This document shows positions 1 through 8,626 of a stretch of 37,268 nt of DNA, piece after piece (position 1 is the first letter of the stretch; each line of letters starts with the position of its first letter). A program made the translations under genes and the position numbers. The DNA is from a virus. The stretch is from positions 1-37,268 of IMG/VR virus record IMGVR_UViG_3300037861_000117. One strand, 5' to 3'. A model generated the notes under the pieces. That model had not been told where the DNA came from, made no database searches, and saw only the letters and a program-made list of their open reading frames with translations.

Positions 1-162
1 TGCAGGCTTAATCCATACGCTAAAGGTCAGAGATTTGCTGTCCGATACACCTGTCAGGTCAGCACCTCGTGTCAGATAGTCGTTAGTTCCATCGAAGGTA
101 ACAGCATTTGCCGTGTACTTTCCATAAACCGATCCGCTACCTAATGCATTAAGCTCATTCAT
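1..162 (-). CDS. LamG/concanavalin-A-like domain protein, N-terminal part only
   Basis: Only the first 54 codons lie in the window; the gene runs off the left edge. The ATG at 162 overlaps the stop of the upstream gene by 4 nt (ATGA), so it is the next gene of the late operon. The N-terminus contains NAVTFDGTNDYLTRG followed by SLTFSVWIKP. This is the typical first strand pair of LamG / concanavalin A-like jelly-roll domains, which bind carbohydrate in many phage structural and tail proteins. A role as a virion glycan-binding or decoration protein is inference from family and position. Confidence 0.65.
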   Translation of the reverse strand, partial: MNELNALGSGSVYGKYTANAVTFDGTNDYLTRGADLTGVSDSKSLTFSVWIKPA

Positions 163-599
163 ACCGCCGTCCCTGCGCCAGTGCGGTCACCCCATACTGA
201 GATAACAATACGCTCCACGGCTGCTGCTGTGCTGGTGGGAGTAACCGTTATATAGTCGCCCGCTACCACAGAGAGCGCGGATGATGCGTCAGTTGTCTGC
301 TTGCTCGCGGTTGCTGATAATGCTGCCAGCCCGCCGATGTCTGTGGTGTTGATCTTGACGGCCAGTGTTGCCGTGCCGCTTGGCAGGCATTGATAGGCCA
401 CACGCTTCACATCAAACGGAAAACGGGCGTGGAATAGTAAATACTCCGCCTGCGAGTCAACCGGCGAGTTTATTACCAGCGTGCCTTGCAATCGCTGCGT
501 GTTCTCTTCATCGGCGACTAAGACCGCTTTATATTCATCGGCCCATGTGTCGTTTGATCCGCCAGTGTCAGGTATTGGCGCTCCGAATGCATTTGTCAT
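159..599 (-). CDS. Small virion protein of unknown function
   Basis: This 146-residue protein is coupled to its neighbours by ATGA overlaps at both ends, so it belongs to the head/neck block between adaptor and LamG protein. It has no cysteine-rich, membrane or nucleotide-binding motif. The second half is rich in Ala, Thr, Val and Ser with alternating hydrophobic residues (SALSVVAGDYITVTPTST), which suggests a beta-sandwich. Many podoviruses carry a small beta-rich head or tail accessory protein at this place. I do not recognise a named family, and the structural role is inferred from context only. Confidence 0.6.
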   Translation of the reverse strand: MTNAFGAPIPDTGGSNDTWADEYKAVLVADEENTQRLQGTLVINSPVDSQAEYLLFHARFPFDVKRVAYQCLPSGTATLAVKINTTDIGGLAALSATASKQTTDASSALSVVAGDYITVTPTSTAAAVERIVISVWGDRTGAGTAV

Positions 600-1210
600 A
601 CCTGCCCCGTTCCTATGTTAAATGTTTGCTTATCGTCAAGGCGCTTGAGGAAGGCTGTCAGTTCTGTTGCCGGTGCCTCAATGTTGCCCTCGTTAAATTG
701 TGCGTAGAGCAGCTGCGTTGATGCACGCACTACGTCAAATCCGTCATCAAACCAGACGCTTGTATCGTCATCTAGTGTGGGTAATGTTTCATCTTGGCAG
801 AAATAAACCAGCTCGATTGATGCCGCTATGTCGGATAGGCTGTCTGTTTCCAGCGTATCATCAAAGGCAATTGCCAAGCTATACGGCCTGCGTGTTTTGC
901 GGGTAGAGTCAAAGATAGACTCCATGAGTCCTTTGTAATCCAGCAGATCAAAGCCATTCTTCTGCGTATAACGCTTGCCATTATGGACAAGACTGGCAAA
1001 GTCTATCACTGAGAAGTTGGCAGGCAAGCTAACTGAATAACCTGCCTGCGCTAACGTCAACGTATCGCGGCGGCGCAAGAACCAATAGCGTTTCTGCCGT
1101 AAAGTTCTTAAAGATGCGCGGATATACCCATCAATCGCGGTGTTCTGGGAAGTACCCACGATTGTTAGGTTAGCCTTAACCTCATCTCGTACCGTCGCTA
1201 AAGTTGACAT
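596..1210 (-). CDS. Head-to-tail adaptor-like protein (gp4/SU10-adaptor type)
   Basis: This 204-residue protein starts with an alpha-helical stretch (STLATVRDEVKANLTIVG, then AIDGYIRASLRTLRQKRYWF) followed by a beta segment with an LPANF turn. That layout is seen in podoviral and siphoviral adaptor proteins that form a dodecameric ring under the portal. Length and position (downstream of coat, in the neck block) fit. The start at 1210 lies five bases after the preceding stop. The family call is by pattern, not by alignment. An alternative is another head-completion protein of similar helical fold. Confidence 0.6.
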   Translation of the reverse strand: MSTLATVRDEVKANLTIVGTSQNTAIDGYIRASLRTLRQKRYWFLRRRDTLTLAQAGYSVSLPANFSVIDFASLVHNGKRYTQKNGFDLLDYKGLMESIFDSTRKTRRPYSLAIAFDDTLETDSLSDIAASIELVYFCQDETLPTLDDDTSVWFDDGFDVVRASTQLLYAQFNEGNIEAPATELTAFLKRLDDKQTFNIGTGQV

Positions 1211-1215
1211 TCATT

Positions 1216-1647
1216 TTACTTCTCTTGCATGCGTCCGATATATTTCACCCAGAAAGTGCCAGATGAAACCGCTGTTGCACAATTGGCCGTTGGCGTAATA
1301 ACAATGTCGTTATCATCGTCAAAGGTAGTTCCGATCCCTGTGGTACAGATGTAATGTATCTGATCCCCAGCATCGGCGATTACCGTTGCGACTTGAAAAG
1401 CATTGTCATCAGCTTCCGTGCCAAGCTTAAAGCCAAAAGTTTGAGTTGCATTGGAATCGGGATTAGTACCCCAGATTTCAACGTACTCAGTCAATAGCTT
1501 AAGGCCGGGCGGAAAAGCATCGGCAACCGTCAACGTGTCGGCTGTGGTCAGATCTGCTGCCCACGCCACGCTTACTGTTACCTCTGCTCGATCATCCTGC
1601 CGACCAAAGCCGGTAGTGGTTAATACTGATCCAGTATATGCTGTCAT
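1216..1647 (-). CDS. Head decoration-like protein, immediately downstream of the coat gene
   Basis: A 143-residue protein, preceded by a good ribosome site (AAGGAG about 8 nt before the ATG). It is Thr/Ala/Asp-rich with short alternating beta-strand patterns and almost no charged helix. It has two cysteines (in HYICTTG and TANCATA). Genes directly after the major capsid protein often encode small trimeric decoration proteins that cement the capsid, and composition and size fit that. No specific family is recognised; the role is inference from position and composition. Confidence 0.55.
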   Translation of the reverse strand: MTAYTGSVLTTTGFGRQDDRAEVTVSVAWAADLTTADTLTVADAFPPGLKLLTEYVEIWGTNPDSNATQTFGFKLGTEADDNAFQVATVIADAGDQIHYICTTGIGTTFDDDNDIVITPTANCATAVSSGTFWVKYIGRMQEK

Positions 1648-1661
1648 GATAAATTCTCCTT

Positions 1662-2882
1662 CTAGGTTGCACTGTAAAGGTTAAGTACAGCAACGCCAGT
1701 TTCATACTGAGTGCCAGCCTTTGAGCCAGTGCCTTGTAATGTGCAGCGGGTAAGTCCGTATTTCATTTCAAGCTTGAAGTAGTCGAGGTTATTCAACTTC
1801 TCATGCTGGTCATCCAGACGGATATTAAATGCTGCCTGATCGTTAGGAATCTGCGGCAACATCGAACCAACTTTCATATCAACGGCGTTCTTACCGATGA
1901 TAAGGGCGACGCGAGTATTTGCCACGGCAGCATTGCTGCTAACACAGCGAGGCAGCACATGGTCATCCACCACAAGATAATGAAGGTCTGGCGTGAAGAT
2001 AGACTCGTAAACACGATAGTTTCCGATCATCTTGCCGGTTGCCCGTGACTTCTCACTGCCAGCAGCAGAAAGCGCCTGATAGCGCTCAAATGCCAGATTA
2101 GCATAAGAGTTAGACACCGGAGCGTAGTTCATCATCTGGTTCCAGTTAGTACGAGAGATAAGAACTAACGCACGACAACCTGCACTTGAATCAAAGCCAG
2201 TCCATACATTCTGCTCATCCTCAACATTGAAGATGTTCGACTCAATATTCATGAAGTCAACCAGAGTTGCATAGTTTGTGCTGGTGATCGCAGCGGGATT
2301 GGCTGGTGCGCCTGCGTTATTGTTACCGTAAAAGAATTTGCCGGCTTCAATAGCACTTACGCTGTTCAGACCCGTCACACGATTCAGAGTTGAGCCACTG
2401 AAGGCCGTTCCCGATAACTCCACACGACTGATAGACGTTGCAGTATTACCGGCAATCTGATTGAGCAGACTAGCAACAATATTAGAACGTCCCCATTGTG
2501 TCATTATCTCGCGGATACCTTTTTTCAGATCGCGCACCGTAGTTTCAGCACGAATGGCTGTCATGGTGTTTTTCTTGCGTGCCTTATGGGTATAGTTAAC
2601 CGCACCCATAATGAGTTGGCGTTGACCATATACGCTGTCAGCGGCATTGGAATAAGAGTCATCCGATTCGCTTAGGCCGTTACTGTCAACACGGTTGAGA
2701 TTGTAGAAGTTTACGGTATCACCGATGATTTCATCTGCATCAGTGTTAATAGCACCGTAATTCTTCAGGGTAGTTAGTAGCTCGGTATTCTTCAGAATAT
2801 CAATCGTTACTTCCTTCGCCGCATTGACGAGGTTGTAAGTAGTATTACTCTGAGCAATCGAGCCTATGACTGCATTTGTCAT
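1662..2882 (-). CDS. Major capsid (coat) protein
   Basis: A protein of about 406 residues. I chose the ATG at 2882 (MTNAVIGSIAQ) over the one at 2894, because GGAG lies 7 nt upstream and the earlier ATG is itself next to that site. It follows the scaffold gene, as coat genes do. The N-terminal part has GDTVNFYNLNRV followed by QRQLIMGAVNYTHKARK, resembling the E-loop/P-domain region of N4-gp56/P22-class HK97-fold coat proteins. The C-terminal half contains a conserved-looking VALIIGKNAVDMKVGS segment. Assignment rests mainly on size, gene order and these patterns; the exact coat subfamily is uncertain. Confidence 0.8.
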   Translation of the reverse strand: MTNAVIGSIAQSNTTYNLVNAAKEVTIDILKNTELLTTLKNYGAINTDADEIIGDTVNFYNLNRVDSNGLSESDDSYSNAADSVYGQRQLIMGAVNYTHKARKKNTMTAIRAETTVRDLKKGIREIMTQWGRSNIVASLLNQIAGNTATSISRVELSGTAFSGSTLNRVTGLNSVSAIEAGKFFYGNNNAGAPANPAAITSTNYATLVDFMNIESNIFNVEDEQNVWTGFDSSAGCRALVLISRTNWNQMMNYAPVSNSYANLAFERYQALSAAGSEKSRATGKMIGNYRVYESIFTPDLHYLVVDDHVLPRCVSSNAAVANTRVALIIGKNAVDMKVGSMLPQIPNDQAAFNIRLDDQHEKLNNLDYFKLEMKYGLTRCTLQGTGSKAGTQYETGVAVLNLYSAT

Positions 2883-3031
2883 AGCTTTCTCCATAATTGT
2901 GAATGATTAAACTTCTGAGGGAATCAGTCCCACGGCGATCAGTCACGTTTACGGACGGCTCCGATATGCTTTAACGCCTCATAAAAGGCGAGAGTAGAAT
3001 CACGAACTAGAATAACGCACCTAGATGGCGA
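2883..3031 (-). other. Coat gene leader (149 bp untranslated spacer)
   Basis: This is the longest spacer within the head operon, between the scaffold stop and the coat start. It holds a short hairpin (CGCCT/AGGCG arms with a 6-nt loop near 2974-2989) and overlapping small inverted repeats near 2920-2945. No T-run follows the hairpin, so it is not an intrinsic terminator. It may be an RNA processing or stability element that lets coat be made in excess. No convincing -10/-35 pair was seen. Confidence 0.35.
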
Positions 3032-4024
3032 TCACCATTCGCTAGACACTTTTTGCCATGTTTCGTTGACTTGCTGCTGTCGCTTGGTAAGCGGAGCAGT
3101 TTCAACTTCTGGCTTCCCTGCCTTACGCCGAACGGTTTCCCGATTCTTATGATCTATTTTCCCATTTTCTTTGGGTTTAGTCAACTTTTGCTTGCTGCCA
3201 CCGTTGAGTTGCTGCGCGTCATCAAGTATTTGCTTGCCAAAAGATGCAATGAACATCACCGGGTCTTGTGCCTGCCGCGCCTCGTTTAACAGCGCCTTCT
3301 CAGCGTGATTGACCGCCTCGTTGGGTTGCAGGTTAGGATAGCGCCGCATGATAGCGCGTGCCTCATCTCTCACCGCAGCGTTGTAAGCAGTAGTCAGTGC
3401 CGCACCTATCTCTGGATCTTGCTCTTTGTAGTAATCAACCGCTTGCGAGTATTGCTGGCGCACACTATTGACCGCCTGTGCATCCTCTTGCTGCCTGAGC
3501 GTAATGTCGTTCTTATAGGCTCTCAGCGCGGTTTTCTTCTCTGCATCAGTGGTGAACTCATCCAGATCAAACTCCCGATCACCCGCAGCGATTGCGGCCT
3601 GACTCAACTGGTCATCCAGTTCAACTGGTGCTGCATCATCCTTCGGTTTCAGGTAGTCAATGCCCTGCTGTAGATTGTCAAACTTGCGCTCTAATGCATC
3701 AAGCTTATCGTCTTTCTCTTTCAGCTTATTGGTTAGCTCCTGTATGCGACTATTGGCACTCTTGCGCTTTTTAGGCTGTTCCTCGGCTTCGGGTTCTTCC
3801 TCGTCGGGTTCTTCCTGTTCTTCCTCATCGGCTTCATCAGGATCATCATCATCCTCTAAATCTTCCTCCGGCTCATCCGACTGTTCTTCAGATAGTGCTT
3901 CGATGTCCAGATTCTCCAGTGCCGATAAGTCAAACCCGTCATCGTTATCTAATTCCAGTACTAGCTTATCTTCATTCGGATTCTCTGCTACTTCCTCAGT
4001 TTCTATTTTCTCTGCCTGTTCCAT
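3032..4024 (-). CDS. Scaffolding protein
   Basis: A 330-residue, mostly helical protein. Residues about 35-85 are extremely acidic (long Glu/Asp runs such as EEDLEDDDDPDEADEEE). A basic KKRK stretch and a predicted coiled coil follow (NSRIQELTNKLKEKDDKLDAL, about 88-118). The C-terminus is Lys/Arg-rich, as in scaffolds that contact the coat shell through a basic helix. It lies between portal and coat, the standard place, and its start overlaps the portal end by 29 nt. It would act inside the procapsid during assembly and leave before or during packaging. Confidence 0.75.
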   Translation of the reverse strand: MEQAEKIETEEVAENPNEDKLVLELDNDDGFDLSALENLDIEALSEEQSDEPEEDLEDDDDPDEADEEEQEEPDEEEPEAEEQPKKRKSANSRIQELTNKLKEKDDKLDALERKFDNLQQGIDYLKPKDDAAPVELDDQLSQAAIAAGDREFDLDEFTTDAEKKTALRAYKNDITLRQQEDAQAVNSVRQQYSQAVDYYKEQDPEIGAALTTAYNAAVRDEARAIMRRYPNLQPNEAVNHAEKALLNEARQAQDPVMFIASFGKQILDDAQQLNGGSKQKLTKPKENGKIDHKNRETVRRKAGKPEVETAPLTKRQQQVNETWQKVSSEW

Positions 4025-6137
4025 TATTACTCTCCCCAGATTGATTAATTAAACTCATTATAGCATCAAGCTGAGCCTTGCTCACCTCAACACCGGACTT
4101 CTTAACATCGGCTGCGTTCTTCTGCACCTTACTCATCGTTTCCATGATGTCAGCTTCTTCTGACTTGAGTTTAAGCTGTGCTTCCTGCCCTGCCACATCG
4201 CCGCGTGCGCTCTCCAGTTTCGCCTGATTCTCAAGCTGCAATGACTGCGCGTTCATTAACCGCAAATTGGCTTCGCTTTGTTTCGCCGCTTGCTCATCTG
4301 CCGCAGGATTAGGTTTAGGCGTAATGGCTTCTATCAGTTCTTTCTTCTTGTCGAGATAGAGCGGTGCCGCTTCTATCAGCAACGGTGCAGCCTGTGCCAT
4401 TTGTTCCGGTGGCAGCAGCTTCATAATCTCTAATAGTTTCTCGAAGCTTTCCAATTGCTCATCGCGGGTTGCATCGCGCTCAACAAGCTGAATGGTATAG
4501 TTGCGGGCAAGGTCTTTGCGGGATAGCTCAAACACGCCCTCTTCACTGCCCAGTATAAAGTTTAACTCAAGCTTACCCGTAATCCCTTGTGCCATTTCCA
4601 GCATCAGATCGCGCATTATCCACCCGTCACACAACGAACTGCGATCAAAGCCGTTAGCAAGGTGGCTGAGTGTGGCTGTCATTTGCTGCTTAATCTTACC
4701 CATAAGCGCCGATGTCATATCACCAGTGGACAACATGCCAAACAATTCAGGCGGCATACCAAGTGACATCGGCATGAGTTTTAATATCATCTCGGTAGTC
4801 GATAGCATTGCCGCGCCTGCATCGGGCGTGCCCACATTAGAAACATCCATATCAGGCAGCGCAGGGATAACCTGATTGCCGTTCTCCAATGCTTCTTTGA
4901 TAACCGCAATCGTATCAGCCGCGCCCTTCACTGCGACGTTACCACCACTGGATGACCGCTTGGAGTACGTCATCATGTCCGATAGCGTGCTGTTGAGCAT
5001 CTTCTGGTAGTATGCCAGTGGGCGCATTAGACCATAGTGATAGCCGTATGTCCTGTCGTAATACGCAGTCACAAAGCTCATAGCGTGGCATTGCGTGGTG
5101 AAGCTCGGTGATGTTTTGAGCAGCATGCCCTTGGCAAACTCTGCCTTGTAGTAAGCACGCCCCATCCGGCTGCTTGATTCAATCTCTGGCACATCCTGCC
5201 CCGTCATGAACTCGATATTCTTAATCAGTGATTCAAACTTCTTGTAAGAGTCGCTATCAAAGGTGAAATGCGATTGCTTGAAGTCGATTTGTAGTTCTTT
5301 TGCTGCATCGGCAAATACATTAGCCGCTTCCGGGTGTTCTTCTGTCAGCATTATCAGGAAGTCAGGGATAACCAGAAACGGGTTCTCAACATCCCACACC
5401 TTGCGATACTCACGCCAGTAATAAACATACAGGAAGTCAATATCTGACTCATCCTCATATGATTTCCATTCAAACAGCTTATCACCAAAGCTTGATGCAC
5501 ATGCTCGGCCTATGAAGTCCTTATCCTCGCGGCATTTATCCACATACTCATCAAGGTTATCACGGTACATCGGCTCGGCATAACCACACCAGCCTAGCTG
5601 GTCGCTTTGTAGCTTGCCACCCATTGAGCGGTCAAAGAATACCATCTCCTTTTCTTCATACACCGGCTGGCCTGCGATGGCATTGTCGATGGTGAAGTCA
5701 AGATAGGTGACGGTTGCACCCACGCCCTGCACACTGGCGGCAGTGGTTTGCTCGGTCTTTACATCTGGGCGGTGCGTCACTGAGTCGAAATAACGAAAGC
5801 CTTTATTCAGCCCGCTTTCCTCTGCATCTTCACCATCATCAACAGAGTAGGCGACAATGCGCTTCTGATCTCTGAGCAATAAGCCCACCACCGCGTTGAT
5901 GTAGGCAGTCACTACCGGAGCATTGGCCGCTACTTTCTTGGATGGATTGGGTATTTGTCGCTGGTTTAGCTTGCCAGTGTGGCCATTATCCAGCGTATCA
6001 AAGCCTTGCTGCTCGGTTGGATGATGGTCGTAGAACTCCCAGCATATCGCAGATTCACGCCGCCAGTCCTCAGTGCTATCAAAGAACGAGGTAACGCGCT
6101 GCGTAAAATCACTGCAAATGCGTTCGTCCGATTTCAT
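3996..6137 (-). CDS. Portal protein (P22-like)
   Basis: A 713-residue portal, close to the length of P22 gp1 (725). The open frame extends further upstream, but the ATG at 6137 (MKSDERICSDF) overlaps the upstream stop as TAATG and avoids a long overlap. N-terminal features include NPSKKVAANAPVVTAYINAVVG and GLLLRDQKR. In the centre, LGMPPELFGMLSTGDMTSAL and the segment after it fit the wing/clip region of P22-class portals. The C-terminus is a long Gln/Ala/Glu-rich helix resembling the P22 barrel. It forms the dodecameric DNA entry ring that docks the terminase and neck. Confidence 0.85.
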   Translation of the reverse strand: MKSDERICSDFTQRVTSFFDSTEDWRRESAICWEFYDHHPTEQQGFDTLDNGHTGKLNQRQIPNPSKKVAANAPVVTAYINAVVGLLLRDQKRIVAYSVDDGEDAEESGLNKGFRYFDSVTHRPDVKTEQTTAASVQGVGATVTYLDFTIDNAIAGQPVYEEKEMVFFDRSMGGKLQSDQLGWCGYAEPMYRDNLDEYVDKCREDKDFIGRACASSFGDKLFEWKSYEDESDIDFLYVYYWREYRKVWDVENPFLVIPDFLIMLTEEHPEAANVFADAAKELQIDFKQSHFTFDSDSYKKFESLIKNIEFMTGQDVPEIESSSRMGRAYYKAEFAKGMLLKTSPSFTTQCHAMSFVTAYYDRTYGYHYGLMRPLAYYQKMLNSTLSDMMTYSKRSSSGGNVAVKGAADTIAVIKEALENGNQVIPALPDMDVSNVGTPDAGAAMLSTTEMILKLMPMSLGMPPELFGMLSTGDMTSALMGKIKQQMTATLSHLANGFDRSSLCDGWIMRDLMLEMAQGITGKLELNFILGSEEGVFELSRKDLARNYTIQLVERDATRDEQLESFEKLLEIMKLLPPEQMAQAAPLLIEAAPLYLDKKKELIEAITPKPNPAADEQAAKQSEANLRLMNAQSLQLENQAKLESARGDVAGQEAQLKLKSEEADIMETMSKVQKNAADVKKSGVEVSKAQLDAIMSLINQSGESNNGTGRENRN

Positions 6138-6427
6138 TAAGCGACAACCCAGCCTCGGCCTAGATGCGCTTGCATTTGATCTGCCATAATCCATTCACGC
6201 CGGAAGGCATCGCCTTTTTGCTGTAGCACCATGAGTACGCGCTTGCCTGTGTCTGGCTTGGGTTTATGCACGATAGCGGCTTGCTCGTCTAGGTCTGCAG
6301 CTGTGAGCGCGTCTACTGGTGTGTCTAGATCGTCTGATAACTCTGCTTTAAGCTTATCAATATTTTTATTGTGCCAGCTTTTTATGCCAGCTTCCTTGGC
6401 TTCTAGCCTGATTTCTTCATCGCTCAT
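6137..6427 (-). CDS. HeH/LEM-like small protein between terL and portal
   Basis: A 96-residue protein. Residues about 4-30 (EEIRLEAKEAGIKSWHNKN, then IDKLKAEL) match the short helix-extended-helix (HeH/LEM, SAP-like) pattern found in phage proteins and Rho N-termini, which bind DNA or protein. The C-terminal half has VHKPKPDTGKRVLMVL and ends in a Trp/His-containing tail. The gene sits between the large terminase and portal and is coupled to portal by TAATG. A packaging or head-completion role is inferred from that place; the precise function is not known. Confidence 0.55.
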   Translation of the reverse strand: MSDEEIRLEAKEAGIKSWHNKNIDKLKAELSDDLDTPVDALTAADLDEQAAIVHKPKPDTGKRVLMVLQQKGDAFRREWIMADQMQAHLGRGWVVA

Positions 6428-6436
6428 AATTTTCCC

Positions 6437-7660
6437 CTATTGGCTGTAAAGTTTCTTTATCTGCTCGTTCCACATCCCGTAAGATTGCTTGCGCCACCAG
6501 TTAATGAATTGAGACGTAGAGTCTACTATATCATCATGTTGCTTTTTCTGCAATTCTCTATCGAAGCTGAAACGTGTGAGCTGCTTCTTGAACTCATTCA
6601 GCCACTCGGCTTTGTGCGGTACATACACCTTTCCCTGCTCGATCACGTCAGTACAAGCCGATGCGCGAGTGGTCTTATCGCCTATTGGCATGATAGCCAC
6701 TACCGGCAACCGCGTTTCAAGTCGCAACTCCTGAAGCAATGATTGCCCGCTGGCCTTATCCTCAATCAGTATCGTGGCGGGTGGGTATTTTATCGCCACA
6801 TCGTTAATGCGCTTTTTTAGCTCAGGATATTCCATGCGTTCGTTTATCATATCCACAAGGTACGCCTTCTCGCCTTCAATCCTCCACACCGTACAGGCCG
6901 AGGGGTCATTGTGGTCTTGTGCTTTGTAAGCAGTGTCCCAACTATGCACATAATGGCCGTGATCGGGCGGCGTGTCATACTGATTGAACCACGACCATTT
7001 GAACACCTCGCCCATATCGCCCGTGATATAACCACCGTCCCAGATATGCGACCACATCTGCGGGGAGAACAGCCGCCTATCACGCTCCATCTCGCCACGC
7101 AATTCTTCAGGAAAATATGGGTTGTCATTCCAGTTTACCGTAACGCAGACCATCTCATCATCCATATCACTAAACAGTTCTTCCACCGGATCTTCAGGAA
7201 ACTCAGGGTTCCAGCTAAACCATAGCTGTGAGCCAGTACGCATGGTAGGCCGCAGCAGGCGCATTGATCTACTGGATAGCGACTGTGCTTCTTCAACCCA
7301 CGCGATCTTAAAGCCCTCCAGCGACTTGATCGAGTCGGCGGTATGGTCTTGCATACCCTGGAAAATAATGATGCCAGCACCGTTCTTGTGGCGTATCTCG
7401 GCTTGCGTAATGTGGAATAGGTGGCTCACACCCATATCACGTATGCGACTTTCAATCATCCGCTTCGATGACATCCGCAATGATTGCTGGGTTTCACGAA
7501 TACATACTGCTGAAATATCTGGATAGGCCGCGCAAGTTGCCACTAACTCAGTCGCAAAGAACCAACTCTTACCGCTCCCCCTGCCACCTCTTGCGCCTTT
7601 ATAGCGTACAGGTGCGATCAATGGCTCTGCCCATGCAGGCGTGTCAATCGTCAGTTTCAT
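6437..7660 (-). CDS. terL: Terminase large subunit (packaging ATPase and nuclease)
   Basis: A 407-residue protein with an N-terminal ATPase. Walker A is GGRGSGKS (residues 25-32, Lys31) and the Walker B/catalytic carboxylate is IAWVEEA (about 119-125). The C-terminal RNase H-like nuclease shows its acidic residues in SWDTAYK, ILIEDKASG and HDDIVDS. Overall it resembles PBSX-type phage terminases. It overlaps the terS end by 17 nt. It powers DNA translocation through the portal and cuts concatemers; from the family, a headful mechanism is likely but not shown by the sequence. Confidence 0.92.
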   Translation of the reverse strand: MKLTIDTPAWAEPLIAPVRYKGARGGRGSGKSWFFATELVATCAAYPDISAVCIRETQQSLRMSSKRMIESRIRDMGVSHLFHITQAEIRHKNGAGIIIFQGMQDHTADSIKSLEGFKIAWVEEAQSLSSRSMRLLRPTMRTGSQLWFSWNPEFPEDPVEELFSDMDDEMVCVTVNWNDNPYFPEELRGEMERDRRLFSPQMWSHIWDGGYITGDMGEVFKWSWFNQYDTPPDHGHYVHSWDTAYKAQDHNDPSACTVWRIEGEKAYLVDMINERMEYPELKKRINDVAIKYPPATILIEDKASGQSLLQELRLETRLPVVAIMPIGDKTTRASACTDVIEQGKVYVPHKAEWLNEFKKQLTRFSFDRELQKKQHDDIVDSTSQFINWWRKQSYGMWNEQIKKLYSQ

Positions 7661-8177
7661 CGGGTGCTTTGATCACGCGCTCTATGACACTGACAAGCTC
7701 ATGCTGGATTGCGCCGCCGTCTAGCCCTGTAAGTTCCTGCCTGTCCACATACATACCTAGATGACGCGCCACCTTATCAAGCGCACCTACCTTGTCGTAC
7801 AGCTTAAACTTAACCGTTCCACCGTCTTTTGTCTTAGTTTCGCTTACCTCTGACACACACTTAGCAGCATCATCACTAAGATCATCAGAGTTTTTAATTA
7901 CTACAGCGCCATTGTTCCACGTAGCAAAGTCAGTCATTTTACTAAGGCCGAGTGTCGCAAGCTCTTTCAGTACCATGTCGGCAGTTATTTGCGTTCTTTC
8001 TGAGCGTTTTGCCAGCCCAACCCTAATCGCTTCAGCTATTTCAAGTTTCTTCAATAGCTGTTCGCCTATCTGCCCAGCAGTCTTTTCACTGTATCCAGCA
8101 CGTATTGCTGCCTGTGTTGCATTAAGATCAATCAGATATTCTTCTGCAAATCTTTGTTGTTTGGTGTTTATTGCCAT
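7644..8177 (-). CDS. terS: Terminase small subunit
   Basis: A 177-residue protein of the Terminase_2 type. The N-terminal helix-turn-helix (KQQRFAEEYLIDLNATQAAI, then RAGYSEKTAG) is the signature of this family. A middle helical oligomerisation region and a C-terminal segment (DKVGALDKVARHLGMYVDRQ) typical of these proteins follow. It recognises phage DNA and loads TerL. There is no Shine-Dalgarno before the ATG. An extended -10 sits exactly where a transcript would begin at the start codon, so translation may be leaderless from that promoter. Confidence 0.9.
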   Translation of the reverse strand: MAINTKQQRFAEEYLIDLNATQAAIRAGYSEKTAGQIGEQLLKKLEIAEAIRVGLAKRSERTQITADMVLKELATLGLSKMTDFATWNNGAVVIKNSDDLSDDAAKCVSEVSETKTKDGGTVKFKLYDKVGALDKVARHLGMYVDRQELTGLDGGAIQHELVSVIERVIKAPDETDD

Positions 8178-8192
8178 GTGTTAATTATACCA
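8178..8192 (-). promoter_or_regulatory. Extended -10 promoter element for terS, with predicted TSS at the start codon
   Basis: On the minus strand the sequence TGGTATAAT (a TGn-TATAAT extended -10, perfect hexamer at 8184-8189) is followed by six bases (TAACAC) and then the ATG at 8177. With the usual 6-7 nt spacing, transcription would start on the A of the ATG. No good -35 is seen 16-18 bp upstream, which is tolerated by extended -10 promoters. It lies in the spacer after the 59-codon gene. Confidence 0.5.
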
Positions 8193-8204
8193 CAATTCTT
8201 TAAT

Positions 8205-8384
8205 TTAGCCACCATTCAACGTTTCCACCCTTAAAACACCCCATTTCTTAAAGCCGTCATAGCCTTCTGCGTGCCCTATTTTGTATCGCTTTACATGCAT
8301 ATCAGTCTTTTCGTCATAGTATATTTCAATCACCGCAGACACTTCCACCCCGTTCTTTTTCTGGGGTGGGGTGTTGCCAGTCAT
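8205..8384 (-). CDS. Small hypothetical protein (59 aa) upstream of terS
   Basis: A 59-codon frame with ATG at 8384 overlapping the upstream stop as TAATG, and TAA at 8205-8207. The product starts MTGNTPPQKKNGVEVSAV and has a compact beta-like core (EIYYDEKTDMHVKRYKIG). The coupled start, protein-like composition and fit in the operon support it as a real gene. No family is recognised; it may be a small late protein. Confidence 0.55.
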   Translation of the reverse strand: MTGNTPPQKKNGVEVSAVIEIYYDEKTDMHVKRYKIGHAEGYDGFKKWGVLRVETLNGG

Positions 8385-8626
8385 TAGGCTGATATATCCA
8401 CGCTAATGACTCCATGCAACTTTTTCTCCATCTCTCGATACTTCCGCTCAATCTCTGCATGTGAGGTAATTAAATCGTTAATTGTGTCTTCAACCTGCAT
8501 CATCCATTCAGGCGATATGGTGCGCTTAATTTTCGGCCTATCAGGGCTAGGGGAGTTTTTGTTCGTTGCTAAGTTGGGGTACGTCATAGCGCTGATGCTT
8601 GCGCCATTCACCAACTCGCGACTCAT
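8384..8626 (-). CDS. Small protein with C-terminal coiled coil
   Basis: An 80-residue protein starting at the ATG at 8626 (MSRELVNGASIS), which overlaps the stop of the HTH gene by 4 nt (ATGA); a GTG at 8632 is a possible alternative. The N-terminal half is low in structure and rich in Pro, Asn and Lys. The C-terminal half is an amphipathic helix (EWMMQVEDTINDLITSHAEI, then ERKYREMEKKL), probably a coiled coil. No family is recognised. Its place between the HTH protein and terS suggests a packaging accessory or regulator, by context only. Confidence 0.55.
   Translation of the reverse strand: MSRELVNGASISAMTYPNLATNKNSPSPDRPKIKRTISPEWMMQVEDTINDLITSHAEIERKYREMEKKLHGVISVDISA

Noticed and set aside
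1651-1690. Sequence GCACTGTAAA near the coat gene end as a fourth early operator
   Set aside because: Only one arm (CTGTAAA) matches; the other arm is absent and it lies at a gene end.
3660-4052. Serine-rich plus-strand frame
   Set aside because: It is the antisense of the Glu/Asp-rich scaffold stretch; no start signal and no reason to expect a plus-strand gene there.
6847-7380. Extra minus-strand frames inside terL
   Set aside because: They lie in another frame inside a gene with clear ATPase and nuclease motifs and have no start signals.
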